Part shown: piece after piece, positions 37,653-46,640 of the stretch
Numbering within the stretch: position 1 is the stretch's first letter
Layout: every line of letters starts with the position of its first letter
NCBI RefSeq assembly: GCF_003070885.1
Contig: NZ_CP028913.1
Location: 496,001-560,000 of the forward strand
Length of the DNA: 64,000 nucleotides
Reading direction: 5' to 3'
From: Agromyces badenianii
Lineage (GTDB): Bacteria; Actinomycetota; Actinomycetes; Actinomycetales; Microbacteriaceae
Made by a program: the position numbers and the translations under genes
Notes under the pieces: generated by a model
What the model was told of the DNA's origin: nothing
The model's input: the letters and a program-made list of their open reading frames with translations, nothing else
Database searches by the model: none

Positions 37653-38422
37653 GCAACAGCAACGCGTCGCGGATGCGAACGATCTTCCGGAGCAAGACGT
37701 CGAAGACGCTCGACCGCATCGAGGACCCGAGGGAGACGCTCGACGACAGCTACGACCAGCAGGTGAAACTGTTGCAGCAGGTGCGCCTGGCGGTGGCGGA
37801 GGTCGCGACCGCGAAGAAGCGCATCGAGCTGCAAGGTGAAGAGATGGGCCGGCGCTATCAGCGCCTGGGTTCGCAGGCGGCCGAAGCGCTCGCTCAGGGC
37901 CGGGAGGATCTGGCCCGCGCCGCGCTGGAGCGCCGCGCGATGCTCGAGGGCCAGGTCGCGCAGCTCCAGCAGCAGTACACCGCTCTCGACCGTCAGACGG
38001 CGCAGCTGCAGGAACGCGAGCGTCGCCTCACCGACCAGGTCGCCGCGTTCCGCATCGAGAAGGAGACGATCAAGGCGACGTACACGGCTTCCGAGGCTCA
38101 GGTGCGGGCCAACGAGGCCGTGTCGGGCATCAGCTCCTCCATCCAGGATGTCGGCTCCAGCCTCGATCGTGCACGTGATCGCGTCCAGCAGATGCAGGCA
38201 CGCGCCGCCGCGACCGACGAGCTGCTCGCCAGCGGTGCCCTGACAGACCTCACGGCGGCACCCGACGCCGACATCGAGCGGCAGCTCGCCGCGATCTCGG
38301 CGCAGGCCGAGATCGAGCGGCAATTGCAGGCCATGAAGGGCGGAGCCGGGCCGGCGCGCAGCGGCGACTCCGGCACCGGGTGGCTGAGCATCGGACAGCA
38401 GGGATCAGCGCCGCAGTCCTGA
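37649..38422 (+). CDS. pspA: PspA/IM30-family protein
   Basis: A 257-residue, almost entirely helical protein with long heptad-like stretches between residues 20 and 185 (for example EVATAKKRIELQGEEMGRRY). The PspA-type pattern is DDSYDQQVKLLQQVRLAV near the start and a helix break after about residue 190. Such proteins form ESCRT-III-like scaffolds that protect or remodel the membrane under stress. The N-terminal amphipathic helix is less marked than in E. coli PspA. Translation is coupled to the upstream membrane protein. Confidence 0.88.
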   Translation: MSNSNASRMRTIFRSKTSKTLDRIEDPRETLDDSYDQQVKLLQQVRLAVAEVATAKKRIELQGEEMGRRYQRLGSQAAEALAQGREDLARAALERRAMLEGQVAQLQQQYTALDRQTAQLQERERRLTDQVAAFRIEKETIKATYTASEAQVRANEAVSGISSSIQDVGSSLDRARDRVQQMQARAAATDELLASGALTDLTAAPDADIERQLAAISAQAEIERQLQAMKGGAGPARSGDSGTGWLSIGQQGSAPQS

Positions 38423-38530
38423 GTCCGCGGCTGCTGGACTCGGCGCTTGCCTCCGGCCGAGGCAAGACGCGCCGCGCTCGTCGAGCGCGCCGCACGGCGC
38501 GGCATCCACGAGCCCGCGAGAATAGCTGAC

Positions 38531-39331
38531 ATGGATGCCGCGCTCCCCGCCCTGACCGAGATGCCGACGCCGCAGTACGTGATGTCGGCCGACGGAATCC
38601 GCATCGCCACCTACCTTTGGGGCGACGAAGACGCCCCGACGGTGCTGTGCGTGCACGGCTTCGCCTCGAGCTGCCGCGACAACTGGGTCAACACGGGGTG
38701 GGTGCGCGACCTCACACGCGCGGGGTACCGCGTGCTCGGCGTCGACCAGCGCGGTCACGGCGCGAGCGACAAGCCGCAGGAGGCATCCGCCTACCGCATG
38801 GACGCCTTCGTCGGCGACATCGCCTCCGTGCTCGACACCTACCTGCTCGACACCGTCTTCTACGCCGGGTACTCGCTCGGCGCGCGGGTGGGCTGGCAGG
38901 TCGCCGTGCAGCTGCCCGACCGGGTCGACCGCGCCGTGCTCGGCGGCATCCCCGACGGGCGCCCGCTCGCGCGACTGCAGATCGAGCAGGCCCGCGCCTA
39001 CGCGGATCACGGCACCCCGGTCGAAGACCGGGTGACCCTGAACTACGTGACGCTCGCCGAGCGGGTCGCCGGCAACGACCTGGGTGCGCTCGTCGCGCTC
39101 GCCGAGGGCATGCGGCTGGGCGACGCCGACCCCGACGTGGCGCACCCGCCGCGCCAGCCCGTGCTCTTCGCCACGGGCAGCGAAGACGCGATCCTCGCGC
39201 AATCGAAGCTGCTGGCGGGTGCCACGCCGAACGGCACCTTTCTCGAGCTGCCGGGGCGGCACCACTTCAACGCTCCCGGCTCCCGGGTGTTCCGCGAGGG
39301 GGCGCTCGGCTTCTTCGGCGAGCGGGGCTGA
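38531..39331 (+). CDS. alpha/beta hydrolase
   Basis: A 266-residue hydrolase: oxyanion HGFASS, DQRGHGASDKP, nucleophile elbow GYSLGA (Ser about residue 120), acid in GSEDAI and final His in GRHHFNAPG. The motif set is that of epoxide-hydrolase/haloperoxidase-like esterases. The frame extends upstream of the ATG at 38531, but that part is Arg-rich and unlike the family. Convergent with the YdeI gene, nine bases between stops. Confidence 0.9.
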   Translation: MDAALPALTEMPTPQYVMSADGIRIATYLWGDEDAPTVLCVHGFASSCRDNWVNTGWVRDLTRAGYRVLGVDQRGHGASDKPQEASAYRMDAFVGDIASVLDTYLLDTVFYAGYSLGARVGWQVAVQLPDRVDRAVLGGIPDGRPLARLQIEQARAYADHGTPVEDRVTLNYVTLAERVAGNDLGALVALAEGMRLGDADPDVAHPPRQPVLFATGSEDAILAQSKLLAGATPNGTFLELPGRHHFNAPGSRVFREGALGFFGERG

Positions 39332-39339
39332 ACGACCCG

Positions 39340-40032
39340 TCAGTCGGTCGACGTCTCGGTCGGTGAAGCGGATGCCGCGGCTCGCGCGGCCTCGGCGGCC
39401 CGCTCCGCCCATTTCGGCACCTCGCCATAGCGCTGGAACGACACCAGCCGGCCCGCCGCGCTGTCGTCGATGAGCTGAGCCAGCCGCCGTTCGCGGGTGG
39501 CCTCCTGCTTCGCGGAGAGCACCCAGTGCACGACCTGGCGACGGTAGGTCGGCGTGGCGGCCTGCCAGAACGCGGCGGCAGCGGGGTTCGCCGCCAGTCG
39601 TGCCGCGGACTCGGCCGGCAGCTCCTGCTCGGGGTTCTCGTGGGAGTAGACGCCCGATCGCTCTTCGCGCCGGCGTTCGAATGCGGCGATGCCGGCCTCG
39701 TGCATGCGCCCCTCGGCGGTGAGCTTCTCGACGAGGGCGATGTTGACGCTCGACCAGTTGCTCGATGGCTTGCGGGGGGTCCACCGTTGGCGCCTCGCGT
39801 CGTCGTCGATGCGCTGCGACACGGAGTCGATCCACCCGAAGCACAGGGCTTCGGGCACCGCCTGTTCCCACGTGAGCCCGCGGTCGGGCACGTGCATCTT
39901 GAAGAGGCCCATCCACAACTCGGTCTCGGTGGCGTGGTTGGCCGCAAGCCAGGCGCGGAACTCCTCGGGCCCCGAGAAGAAGAGTGCGGGCCGCTCGGGA
40001 GTGCCGCCCGGCGTGCCGATCCTCGTGGTCAT
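39340..40032 (-). CDS. YdeI/OmpD-associated-family protein
   Basis: A protein of 230 residues from the ATG at 40032. It has the DUF1801-like N-terminal region (FSGPEEFRAWLAANHATETE, CFGWIDSVSQRID, RWTPRKPSSNWSSVNIALVE) and a C-terminal helical YdeI part (TYRRQVVHWVLSAKQEATRERRLAQ, split here by family convention). These proteins are widespread, small and of unknown function. It stands alone between two unrelated genes. Confidence 0.87.
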   Translation of the reverse strand: MTTRIGTPGGTPERPALFFSGPEEFRAWLAANHATETELWMGLFKMHVPDRGLTWEQAVPEALCFGWIDSVSQRIDDDARRQRWTPRKPSSNWSSVNIALVEKLTAEGRMHEAGIAAFERRREERSGVYSHENPEQELPAESAARLAANPAAAAFWQAATPTYRRQVVHWVLSAKQEATRERRLAQLIDDSAAGRLVSFQRYGEVPKWAERAAEAARAAASASPTETSTD

Positions 40033-40126
40033 GGCACGAGTCTGCCAGCAGCCACCGTCACGGGTCACGCGCGCGTTCGCAGCAGATCCGCAGGCGCCCG
40101 GCCGCCCGCCGGGTCTACCGTCGAGT

Positions 40127-41110
40127 ATGGGCGATCAGAGCCGACGCACGGCCGGATCATCGGTCGGCGCGGCGCGCTGGCATCCTCTGCGACGGCGGCG
40201 ACCGGAGCCTCCGGCGTGGACCGCCGCGCTCGCCGAGGGAGACGATGCCGGGTTCTTCGGGCCGGGCAGTGCGGTGTGGGCGGTCAACGGCGCGTTGCCC
40301 ACCCTGGTCGCCGGCATTCGGGCACTGCTGCTGCAGACGCTGCATCCGGGTGCGATGGCGGGCGTGCACGACTGGTCGCGGTATCGCGAGGATCCGCTCG
40401 CGCGCCTCGACGGCACGGTGCGGTGGGTCGCCGTGACGACCTTCGGCGACCGGCGCAGCGCCGCCCGCGCCTCCGCGTTCGTGTCACGACTGCATGAGCA
40501 CGTGACCGGCAGCTATGTCGACGCCGACGGGGTCGAGCGCGAGTACGCGGCCAACGACGAAGACCTGCTGCGCTGGGTGCACGATGCGTTCACCGAGGCG
40601 TTCCTCGGCGCGCACGAGATCTGGGGCGGGCCGATCCCCGGCGGACCCGACGCCTACGTTCGCGAATGGGCAGAGGCCGGGCGCCTGATGGGCGTGCCGG
40701 AACCGCCGACGACGGTCGACGCGCTGCGCGCCGAGATGACGGCGTTCCTCGCCGACGCCAAGCGCGACGAGCGGGTCGCCGAGACCGTGCACTTCCTTCG
40801 GCGGCCGGGCCTGCCGGGGCTCACGGGCCGGCTGTACCCGATCCTCTTCGGCGGGGCCGTGGCATCCCTCGAGCCTCGCTACCGCGAGCTGCTCGGCCTG
40901 CGGCGGCCGTGGTGGCCCGCGATCACGCTCACCCGCGCGCTGCTCGCCGCCGCCCGTCGTGTGCTGGGCGGAGTCTCGCCGAGCGAGCGCAACGCACGGG
41001 CCCGGGTCTCCCGGCTCGAGCGCTCGGAGCCCGCCCCGTCCCAGAGTGAGCACCGCACGCCCGACGGGCATCGAGGCCGCGGCGGTGCGGCCGAGCCCTC
41101 GTCGGACTAG
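40127..41110 (+). CDS. MpaB-like oxygenase-family protein (DUF2236)
   Basis: A protein of 327 residues from the ATG at 40127. Recognisable features of the family are GPGSAVWAVNGALPTLVAG, LLLQTLHPGAMAGVHDWSRY, the H in RLHEHVTG and NDEDLLRWVHDAFTEAF. The conserved histidines suit the haem-like or metal centre proposed for rubber-oxygenase-related and MpaB proteins. The substrate is unknown. The following bfaA gene starts nine bases after the stop, so it may be co-transcribed with the 10-methyl fatty acid genes and act on a lipid too. Confidence 0.85.
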   Translation: MGDQSRRTAGSSVGAARWHPLRRRRPEPPAWTAALAEGDDAGFFGPGSAVWAVNGALPTLVAGIRALLLQTLHPGAMAGVHDWSRYREDPLARLDGTVRWVAVTTFGDRRSAARASAFVSRLHEHVTGSYVDADGVEREYAANDEDLLRWVHDAFTEAFLGAHEIWGGPIPGGPDAYVREWAEAGRLMGVPEPPTTVDALRAEMTAFLADAKRDERVAETVHFLRRPGLPGLTGRLYPILFGGAVASLEPRYRELLGLRRPWWPAITLTRALLAAARRVLGGVSPSERNARARVSRLERSEPAPSQSEHRTPDGHRGRGGAAEPSSD

Positions 41111-41119
41111 CGTGGAGAC

Positions 41120-42499
41120 GTGTCCGCTCCCGCGACCGACGCACGGACCGCTCACGCCGCCGGCGTGGAGCGCCTTCTCGAGAGCTACCGGGCCGTTCCG
41201 CCCGGCGCTCCGGTGCGACTCGCCAAGCGCACCTCGAACCTCTTCAGGTCGAGGGCGACGACGGATGCCCCGGGCCTCGACACCTCGGGACTGAGCCACG
41301 TCATCGCGGTCGATGCCGCCGCGCGCACCGCCGACGTCGCCGGCATGTGCACGTACGAGCAGCTCGTCGCCGCGACCCTGCCGCACGGGCTCGCGCCCCT
41401 CGTGGTGCCGCAGCTGAAGACCATCACCCTCGGCGGCGCCGTCACGGGCCTCGGCATCGAGTCGACCTCGTTCCGCAACGGCCTGCCGCACGAGTCGGTG
41501 CTCGAGCTGGACATCCTCACCGGTGCCGGCGAGGTGGTCACCGCATCGCCGACCGAGCACCCCGAGCTCTTCCGCGCCTTCCCGAACTCCTACGGCACGC
41601 TCGGCTACGCGGTGCGGCTGCGCATCGAGCTGGAGCCGGTCGCGCCGTACGTCGCGCTCACCCACGTGCGGTTCCATTCGCTCGCCGAACTCGTCGCCGC
41701 GATGGAGCGCATCGTCAACACCGGCCGGTTCGACGGCGTCGCCGTCGACTCCCTCGACGGCGTGGTGTTCAGCGCCGACGAGAGCTACCTGTGCGTCGGC
41801 AGGCAGACCGAGGCATCCGGCCCCGTCAGTGATTACACCGGCCAGCAGATCTACTACCGGTCCATCCAGCACGACGACGGCGTGACGCACGATCGCCTCA
41901 CCGCACACGACTACCTGTGGCGGTGGGACGCCGACTGGTTCTGGTGCTCGCAGGCGTTCGGCGCGCAGCATCCGCTCGTTCGACGGCTCTGGCCGCGGCG
42001 CTTCAGGCGCAGTCGTTCCTACGCGAGGCTGATGCGCCTCGAGCGGCGCTTCGACTTCGGCGACCGCATCGAGCGGCTCAAGGGCAGGCCGCCGCGCGAG
42101 CGCGTCATCCAAGACGTCGAGGTGCCGATCGAGCGGTGTACGGAGTTTCTCGAGTGGTTTCTCGCCAACGTGCCGATCGAGCCGATCTGGCTCTGCCCGC
42201 TGCGCCTGCGGGGCGACGACGCCTGGCCGCTCTACCCGATCGAGCCGCGCCGCAGCTATGTCAACGTCGGCTTCTGGTCGACCGTGCCGGTCGGAGCGAC
42301 CGAGGGCGAGACGAACCGCCGCATCGAGCGCGAGGTCAGCGAGCTCGACGGGCACAAGTCGCTGTACTCCGATGCCTTCTACTCCCGTGAGGAGTTCGAC
42401 GAACTCTACGGCGGCGGCACCTATCGTGCCGTGAAGCAGGCCTACGACCCCGATTCACGACTCCTCGACCTCTATGCGAAGGCGGTGCAACGACGATGA
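41120..42499 (+). CDS. bfaA: FAD-dependent reductase for 10-methyl branched fatty acid synthesis
   Basis: A 459-residue flavoprotein with a PCMH-type FAD-binding domain: VVPQLKTITLGGAVTGLGIE and SYGTLGYAVRLRIELEPV. A substrate domain follows, with VIQDVEVPIERCTEFLEWFL. Together with the coupled methyltransferase it matches the BfaA/TmsA plus BfaB/TmsB pairs that turn oleoyl lipids into 10-methylstearate (tuberculostearate): TmsB adds a methylene group and TmsA reduces it. The start codon is GTG. The stop overlaps the next start (ATGA). Confidence 0.87.
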   Translation: MSAPATDARTAHAAGVERLLESYRAVPPGAPVRLAKRTSNLFRSRATTDAPGLDTSGLSHVIAVDAAARTADVAGMCTYEQLVAATLPHGLAPLVVPQLKTITLGGAVTGLGIESTSFRNGLPHESVLELDILTGAGEVVTASPTEHPELFRAFPNSYGTLGYAVRLRIELEPVAPYVALTHVRFHSLAELVAAMERIVNTGRFDGVAVDSLDGVVFSADESYLCVGRQTEASGPVSDYTGQQIYYRSIQHDDGVTHDRLTAHDYLWRWDADWFWCSQAFGAQHPLVRRLWPRRFRRSRSYARLMRLERRFDFGDRIERLKGRPPRERVIQDVEVPIERCTEFLEWFLANVPIEPIWLCPLRLRGDDAWPLYPIEPRRSYVNVGFWSTVPVGATEGETNRRIEREVSELDGHKSLYSDAFYSREEFDELYGGGTYRAVKQAYDPDSRLLDLYAKAVQRR

Positions 42500-43851
42500 C
42501 CTCGATCAAGGGTTCAGCGCGACAGGCGGCGGAGACGCCCGAGACGCCCGAGAACGACGCGACACCGGATGCCTCGGGCAAGCTCAGCCTCGCGGCGATC
42601 CTCGAGATCTTCGCCGGGGGGCGACTGCCGCTGCGATTCACCGCCTACGACGGGAGCTCGGCCGGGCCGCCAGACGCCGCACTCGGCCTCGAGCTGAAGA
42701 CTCCGCGCGGCACGACCTACCTCGCCACCGGACGCGGCGACCTCGGCCTCGCCCGCGCCTACATCGCCGGGGACCTCGAGATCCACGGCGTGCACCCCGG
42801 CGACCCCTACGAACTGCTGAAGGCCCTCGCCGACGAGCTCGTCTTCAAGCTGCCGCCGCCGCGCACGATGGCCCACGTCATCCGGTCGATCGGGCTCGAG
42901 CGCCTGCGCCCGATCGCGCCGCCCCCGCAGGAGGTGCCGCCCCGCTGGCGCCGAGTCGCCGAGGGCATCCGGCACAGCAAGTCGAGGGACGCCGAGGCGA
43001 TCCATCACCACTACGACGTCTCGAACACCTTCTACGAGTGGGTGCTCGGCCCGTCGATGACCTACACCTGCGCGTGCTACCCGCGGCCCGATGCATCCCT
43101 CGACGAGGCGCAGGAGAACAAGTACCGCCTGGTGTTCGAGAAACTGCGGCTCGAGCCCGGCGACCGGCTGCTCGACGTCGGGTGCGGCTGGGGCGGAATG
43201 GTGCGCTACGCCGCCCGCCGCGGGGTTCGCGCGACAGGGGTGACCCTGTCGGCCGAGCAGACGGCGTGGGCGCAGCAGGCGATCGCCGCCGAAGGGCTGT
43301 CGGACCTCGCCGAGGTGCGGTACGGCGACTACCGCGACATCGCGGAGACCGGGTTCGACGCCGTCTCGTCGATCGGCCTGCTCGAGCACATCGGGGTGCG
43401 CAACTACGCCTCGTACTTCCGCTTCCTGCAGTCGCGGCTGCGGAGCGGCGGGCTGCTGCTGAACCACTGCATCACCCGCCCCGACAACCGCTCGGAACCG
43501 GCGGCGCACGGATTCATCGACCGCTACGTCTTTCCCGACGGGGAGCTCACGGGATCGGGCCGCATCATCACGGAGGCGCAGGATGTCGGCCTCGAGGTGC
43601 TGCACGAGGAGAACCTGCGCCCCCACTACGCGCTGACGCTGCGCGACTGGTGCGCGAACCTCGTCGAGCACTGGGACGAGGCGGTCGCCGAGGTCGGGCT
43701 GCCGACCGCGAAGGTGTGGGGGCTCTACATGGCCGGCTCGCGGCTCGCGTTCGAGTCGGGCGGCATCCAGTTGCACCAGGTGCTCGCCGTGCGCCCCGAC
43801 GAACGCGGCGGCACGGGCGAGCTGCCGCTGCGGCCGTGGTGGACGCCCTAA
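42496..43851 (+). CDS. bfaB: SAM-dependent fatty acid methyltransferase (cyclopropane-synthase family)
   Basis: A 451-residue member of the cyclopropane-fatty-acyl-phospholipid synthase family. The N-terminal ~150 residues are the lipid-binding part. The methyltransferase domain has [29 protein letters not shown] and the SAM loop [10 protein letters not shown] at about 226-235. The order reductase-methyltransferase with a four-base overlap separates it from plain cyclopropane synthases. It would methylenate C10 of oleate chains in membrane phospholipids, using the product of normal fatty acid desaturation. Confidence 0.88.
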   Translation: MTSIKGSARQAAETPETPENDATPDASGKLSLAAILEIFAGGRLPLRFTAYDGSSAGPPDAALGLELKTPRGTTYLATGRGDLGLARAYIAGDLEIHGVHPGDPYELLKALADELVFKLPPPRTMAHVIRSIGLERLRPIAPPPQEVPPRWRRVAEGIRHSKSRDAEAIHHHYDVSNTFYEWVLGPSMTYTCACYPRPDASLDEAQENKYRLVFEKLRLEPGDRLLDVGCGWGGMVRYAARRGVRATGVTLSAEQTAWAQQAIAAEGLSDLAEVRYGDYRDIAETGFDAVSSIGLLEHIGVRNYASYFRFLQSRLRSGGLLLNHCITRPDNRSEPAAHGFIDRYVFPDGELTGSGRIITEAQDVGLEVLHEENLRPHYALTLRDWCANLVEHWDEAVAEVGLPTAKVWGLYMAGSRLAFESGGIQLHQVLAVRPDERGGTGELPLRPWWTP

Positions 43852-43951
43852 CAGAGTCGCCTGGGTTTGGTTCGGTTCCTATCGGGCGGCCCGGCCCCCA
43901 ATCAGTGATCACACACAGGCCGACCGAGTTCGGTGCCAACACCCCCTGATC

Positions 43952-44755
43952 ATGGCGGATGCCGCGGGGGTTCGGAGCGCCGGGGTATTCCGGTATGACC
44001 CGTTCGGTCAGCCCGTGGACCCGGTCACGGGTCGGATCGGGACCCTGGTCGCGGATGATGCGGGCCCGGACACGTTGCAGGGTGATGCTGACTGGGGTTG
44101 GCTTGGACAGCATCGCAAACTCGCCGAACACGCCGGTTCGATCCACACGATCGAGATGGGCGCCCGCCAGTACGTGCCCGCCCTGGGCCGGTTCCTCGAA
44201 GTCGACCCCGTCGAGGGCGGCGTCACCAACAACTACGACTATCCAGCAGACCCCATCAACCAATTGGATCTCAGCGGCGAGTGCATGTTCTGGTGCGGCG
44301 AAGATGGCAAGCTAGATTGGGGAATGGTCTTGGATGACTCTGCCTTCGTCCTGGGATTTTTTGCTCCGGTGTGCGCCGCGTGCTTGGTTATCTCTATTGG
44401 GATCACCGCGGGGAGGAGTTACTACAAGATGGCGACTGGGGACGTGGCGGGTGCTGCTCTCGGCGTGGTGGACATTGCATCCTTCGGCGTGGGGCGGGTC
44501 GTCACCCGTACGGTCAGGGCAGCTGGTGAATCCTTCAATAAGGGGATCAAGCTCAAGAACCTACCTGGAAGCACAAGGGCTGAGAAGAGTGCGGCCAGGG
44601 CGAACTTCAGGCGCTCACACGAAGCGATCTGGTCTGACCGCATTCGAACTGCCAAGGTAGCCGCCCGCGTGTATACCGTAGGTGCTGGCCTAAATTCGGC
44701 TTGGGATCGTTACAGTGCTCATTCGGGACGTCCAGTGAACTTTGGGTTGCGATGA
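43952..44755 (+). CDS. orphan RHS C-terminal tip, candidate polymorphic toxin
   Basis: Residues ~13-107 match the last RHS core segment ([39 protein letters not shown] and [18 protein letters not shown]), the point after which polymorphic toxin tips begin. The rest of the giant RHS protein is missing: the frame only opens shortly before. The tip of ~160 residues has two hydrophobic segments (around residues 130-155 and 165-185) and ends [16 protein letters not shown] do not recognise its family. GC is below the flanks. It is either a displaced toxin cassette kept for recombination or the remains of an RHS gene. Confidence 0.8.
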   Translation: MADAAGVRSAGVFRYDPFGQPVDPVTGRIGTLVADDAGPDTLQGDADWGWLGQHRKLAEHAGSIHTIEMGARQYVPALGRFLEVDPVEGGVTNNYDYPADPINQLDLSGECMFWCGEDGKLDWGMVLDDSAFVLGFFAPVCAACLVISIGITAGRSYYKMATGDVAGAALGVVDIASFGVGRVVTRTVRAAGESFNKGIKLKNLPGSTRAEKSAARANFRRSHEAIWSDRIRTAKVAARVYTVGAGLNSAWDRYSAHSGRPVNFGLR

Positions 44756-44997
44756 GCCGCCGATTAGGGCGAAGAATTTGCCTCTACCTCTCCACGGATG
44801 TAGCGCTATACACGGTCATCGGGATGGTGATCACCTTATTCATGCCGTGGGAATGGTGGGCTCGTCTCTCATGCATGCTGCTGATTCCTCCGGTTCTCTA
44901 TTTGAGGCTGAAGTTTGTCGGTAGGCCAATTCAGCTGTGGAAGTGGAAGTGCGCCGATTCCGGCGACAACGAAGGGCGACCCGGGCCGCGGGAGTAG
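44752..44997 (+). CDS. small membrane protein, candidate immunity protein
   Basis: A protein of 81 residues from the ATG at 44752, which overlaps the RHS tip stop (ATGA). It has a basic start (MSRRLGRRI), two hydrophobic helices (about residues 13-31 and 37-52) and a polar, charged tail. Direct coupling to an RHS tip is the position of immunity genes in polymorphic toxin systems, and a membrane immunity protein fits a tip with hydrophobic segments. No homologue is recognised. Confidence 0.6.
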   Translation: MSRRLGRRICLYLSTDVALYTVIGMVITLFMPWEWWARLSCMLLIPPVLYLRLKFVGRPIQLWKWKCADSGDNEGRPGPRE

Positions 44998-45565
44998 GCG
45001 CGAAGGCGCAGTCGTGCCGGCAATGGGACTACAGACATCTGACAACTGCATTAGGCACGGTGGGTGCAGCTTGGAAAGGCTATGCAGGTCGGCTCTCGGC
45101 TGATCAAGATCAATAGGTTGACCCAGAACCCTGCCAGGTACCTGGAGCCCGGCGAATACGCCAACGCAGTCATAGCGAAGCACTTCAGTCCGTAAGGTCC
45201 GGATCGGGGTGCAAATGACCGCTCAACGCGCGGCCAGGGCCCTCGACCCGCGGACTGTGACGTCCGCGCGAATCTTGTCGATGGGTTCACCCGCGAGGTG
45301 CGCAGCGGTCCACGTCGTGGTGCGCCATGTCTGCTCAGCCGGCAGGTTAACGCGAGCCGCAGCCGAGGCGAGTCCGGCCCGGAGGTCGGGACGTCCGTCT
45401 GAGTTCACGGTGCGTAGAACTTCGCTCGCAAGGCCGCACAGTGATAATGCGCTACTCCGGCTGATTGAATTGCGCATCGCCGTCCGCCGTTCCTGGCGGT
45501 GCTGATTCCGACGCACCCGCGGCAACCCATCCCTCTTCCAGGGTGGTCCTGATTCGGACCGTCAA
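44998..45565. other. 568-bp gap with decayed coding DNA
   Basis: No intact gene. In one frame 45020-45115 reads QWDYRHLTTALGTVGAAWKG then GYAGRLSADQDQ and a stop; a second frame, from about 45055, continues with SRLIKINRLTQNPARYLEPG and EYANAVIAKHFSP before TAA at 45193. Together they look like a frameshifted C-terminus of a protein I cannot name, perhaps another RHS-linked cassette. At 45223-45525 the minus strand has a 100-residue open frame without family resemblance. Confidence 0.45.
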
Positions 45566-45781
45566 GTGGACCAGAGTCAAGTTGACATAGCCACCACTGC
45601 CGGCAAAGACCGCAATAAGTACCGTGGTGTGCTGATGCGGCACGCGTTTGTGCACACCGTGATCGATGACCACTCCCGGGTCGCGTACGCCGAGATCCAC
45701 GACGACGAAACCGCCGCCACCGCGACCAGTGTGCTGCGCCGGGCGGTGTCCTGGTTCGCCGACCGCCCTCTGCGCGATTAA
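45566..45781 (+). pseudogene. IS481-type transposase remnant
   Basis: A 71-residue frame includes VHTVIDDHSRVAYAEIHDDE followed by TAATATSVLRRAVSWFADR, the segment around the second catalytic Asp of IS481-family DDE transposases. The N-terminal helix-turn-helix and the final Glu region are missing and no terminal inverted repeats are seen. A dead fragment, lying against the MMPL gene stub. Confidence 0.82.
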
Positions 45782-45821
45782 GGACGTGTGCTCGAACCGG
45801 ATCGCAGGGTACTCGATCAGC

Positions 45822-46040
45822 GAGCTGGACCGAGCTGCCGCTCACCTCGGGGAAGGTGCGGGCGAGGGCGTCGAGCGCCTCCTGCGATTCGGTTCCGGGA
45901 ATGCGGTACGTGTTGTCGGTGCCGACGCCGAGCAGCGCCGCGCCCGTGAAGAGCGCGGCGAGCACGATCAACCAGAGCGCGAGAACGAGGCGACGAGCCT
46001 TGTAGGCCCACCGGCCGAGTGCGTAGAGCGCCGAAGACAC
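45822..46040 (-). pseudogene. 5' stub of an MMPL-family transporter gene
   Basis: From GTG 46040 the protein starts like MMPL/RND transporters: a cytoplasmic lead, the first membrane helix (RRLVLALWLIVLAALFTGAA) and the family motif GTDNTYRIPGTESQEALDAL, up to FPEVSGSS. Resemblance stops near 45822, next to the IS481 remnant, and the rest of the ~700-residue protein is absent. The frame runs on to 45405, but as unrelated sequence. The insertion or a deletion destroyed the gene. Confidence 0.85.
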
Positions 46041-46051
46041 CGTCGTATCTC

Positions 46052-46073
46052 TTCCTCTGCAGTCGCAGAGGAA
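46052..46073. promoter_or_regulatory. 22-bp palindromic operator before the MMPL stub
   Basis: TTCCTCTG and CAGAGGAA flank a six-base centre, a perfect 8-bp inverted repeat 12 bases upstream of the MMPL start. TetR-type repressors often bind such sites before MMPL genes. The repressor gene is not in the window. Confidence 0.55.
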
Positions 46074-46151
46074 TCCTCAGGACGGCTGGTGCTCCTCAAC
46101 CTAGGGCGTTTCTCGCGAGCCGCGCAAGCGATCGTCGCCCGGTTACACCCG

Positions 46152-46640
46152 CTACTCCTGGGTCGTCGAGGGGTGCGAATCCGGCTCGCCCCGGGTGCCC
46201 GCGCGCGCCGCGGCGACGCAGGCCTCGAGCGCGACCCACGCGAGCATCGCGCACTTCACCCGCATGACGTACTTCGAGACGCCGTGGAAGGCGATCGCGT
46301 CGCCGAGCAGCTCCTCATCGGCCTCGCCGGCGCCCTGCGAGCGCATCATCGTGCGGAACGCGTCGACGAGCTGCCGCACCCGGTCGAGGTCGGCGCCGGC
46401 CGCGAGCTCGGTGAGGGCCGAGGCCGAGGCCATCGAGATGCTGCATCCGTCGCCGGTCCAGCCGATCGCCTCGATGGCGGTTCCGGATGCGTCGAGGCGG
46501 ATGCCCATGGTGATCTCGTCGCCGCACGTGGGGTTCAGCTCGTGGTGCGTCGCGTGGGGCTCGGCGAGCTCGCCGTCGCCGAGCCGGCGACGCGAGTGGT
46601 CGAGGATGAGCTCCTGGTACAGGCCCGACAGGTCGCTCAT
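46152..46640 (-). CDS. sufU: SufU iron-sulfur/sulfur-transfer protein
   Basis: A 162-residue NifU/IscU-fold protein. The metal-binding cysteines are in LNPTCGDEI, GDGCSISMASASAL and YVMRVKCAMLAW, the SufU pattern, and the ~19-residue insertion of Gram-positive SufU is present before the second half. It accepts sulfur from SufS with a zinc-dependent ligand swap. It is the second gene of the pair; its start overlaps the sufS stop (ATGA at 46637). The rest of the suf operon is not in the window. Confidence 0.94.
   Translation of the reverse strand: MSDLSGLYQELILDHSRRRLGDGELAEPHATHHELNPTCGDEITMGIRLDASGTAIEAIGWTGDGCSISMASASALTELAAGADLDRVRQLVDAFRTMMRSQGAGEADEELLGDAIAFHGVSKYVMRVKCAMLAWVALEACVAAARAGTRGEPDSHPSTTQE

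Noticed and set aside
45223..45525. 100-residue minus-strand frame in the accessory gap
   Set aside because: Possible gene remnant, but no start signal, family or conserved neighbour supports it.
45405..45822. Continuation of the MMPL frame to a 211-residue protein
   Set aside because: After FPEVSGSS the residues no longer resemble the family and are read antisense to the IS481 remnant.
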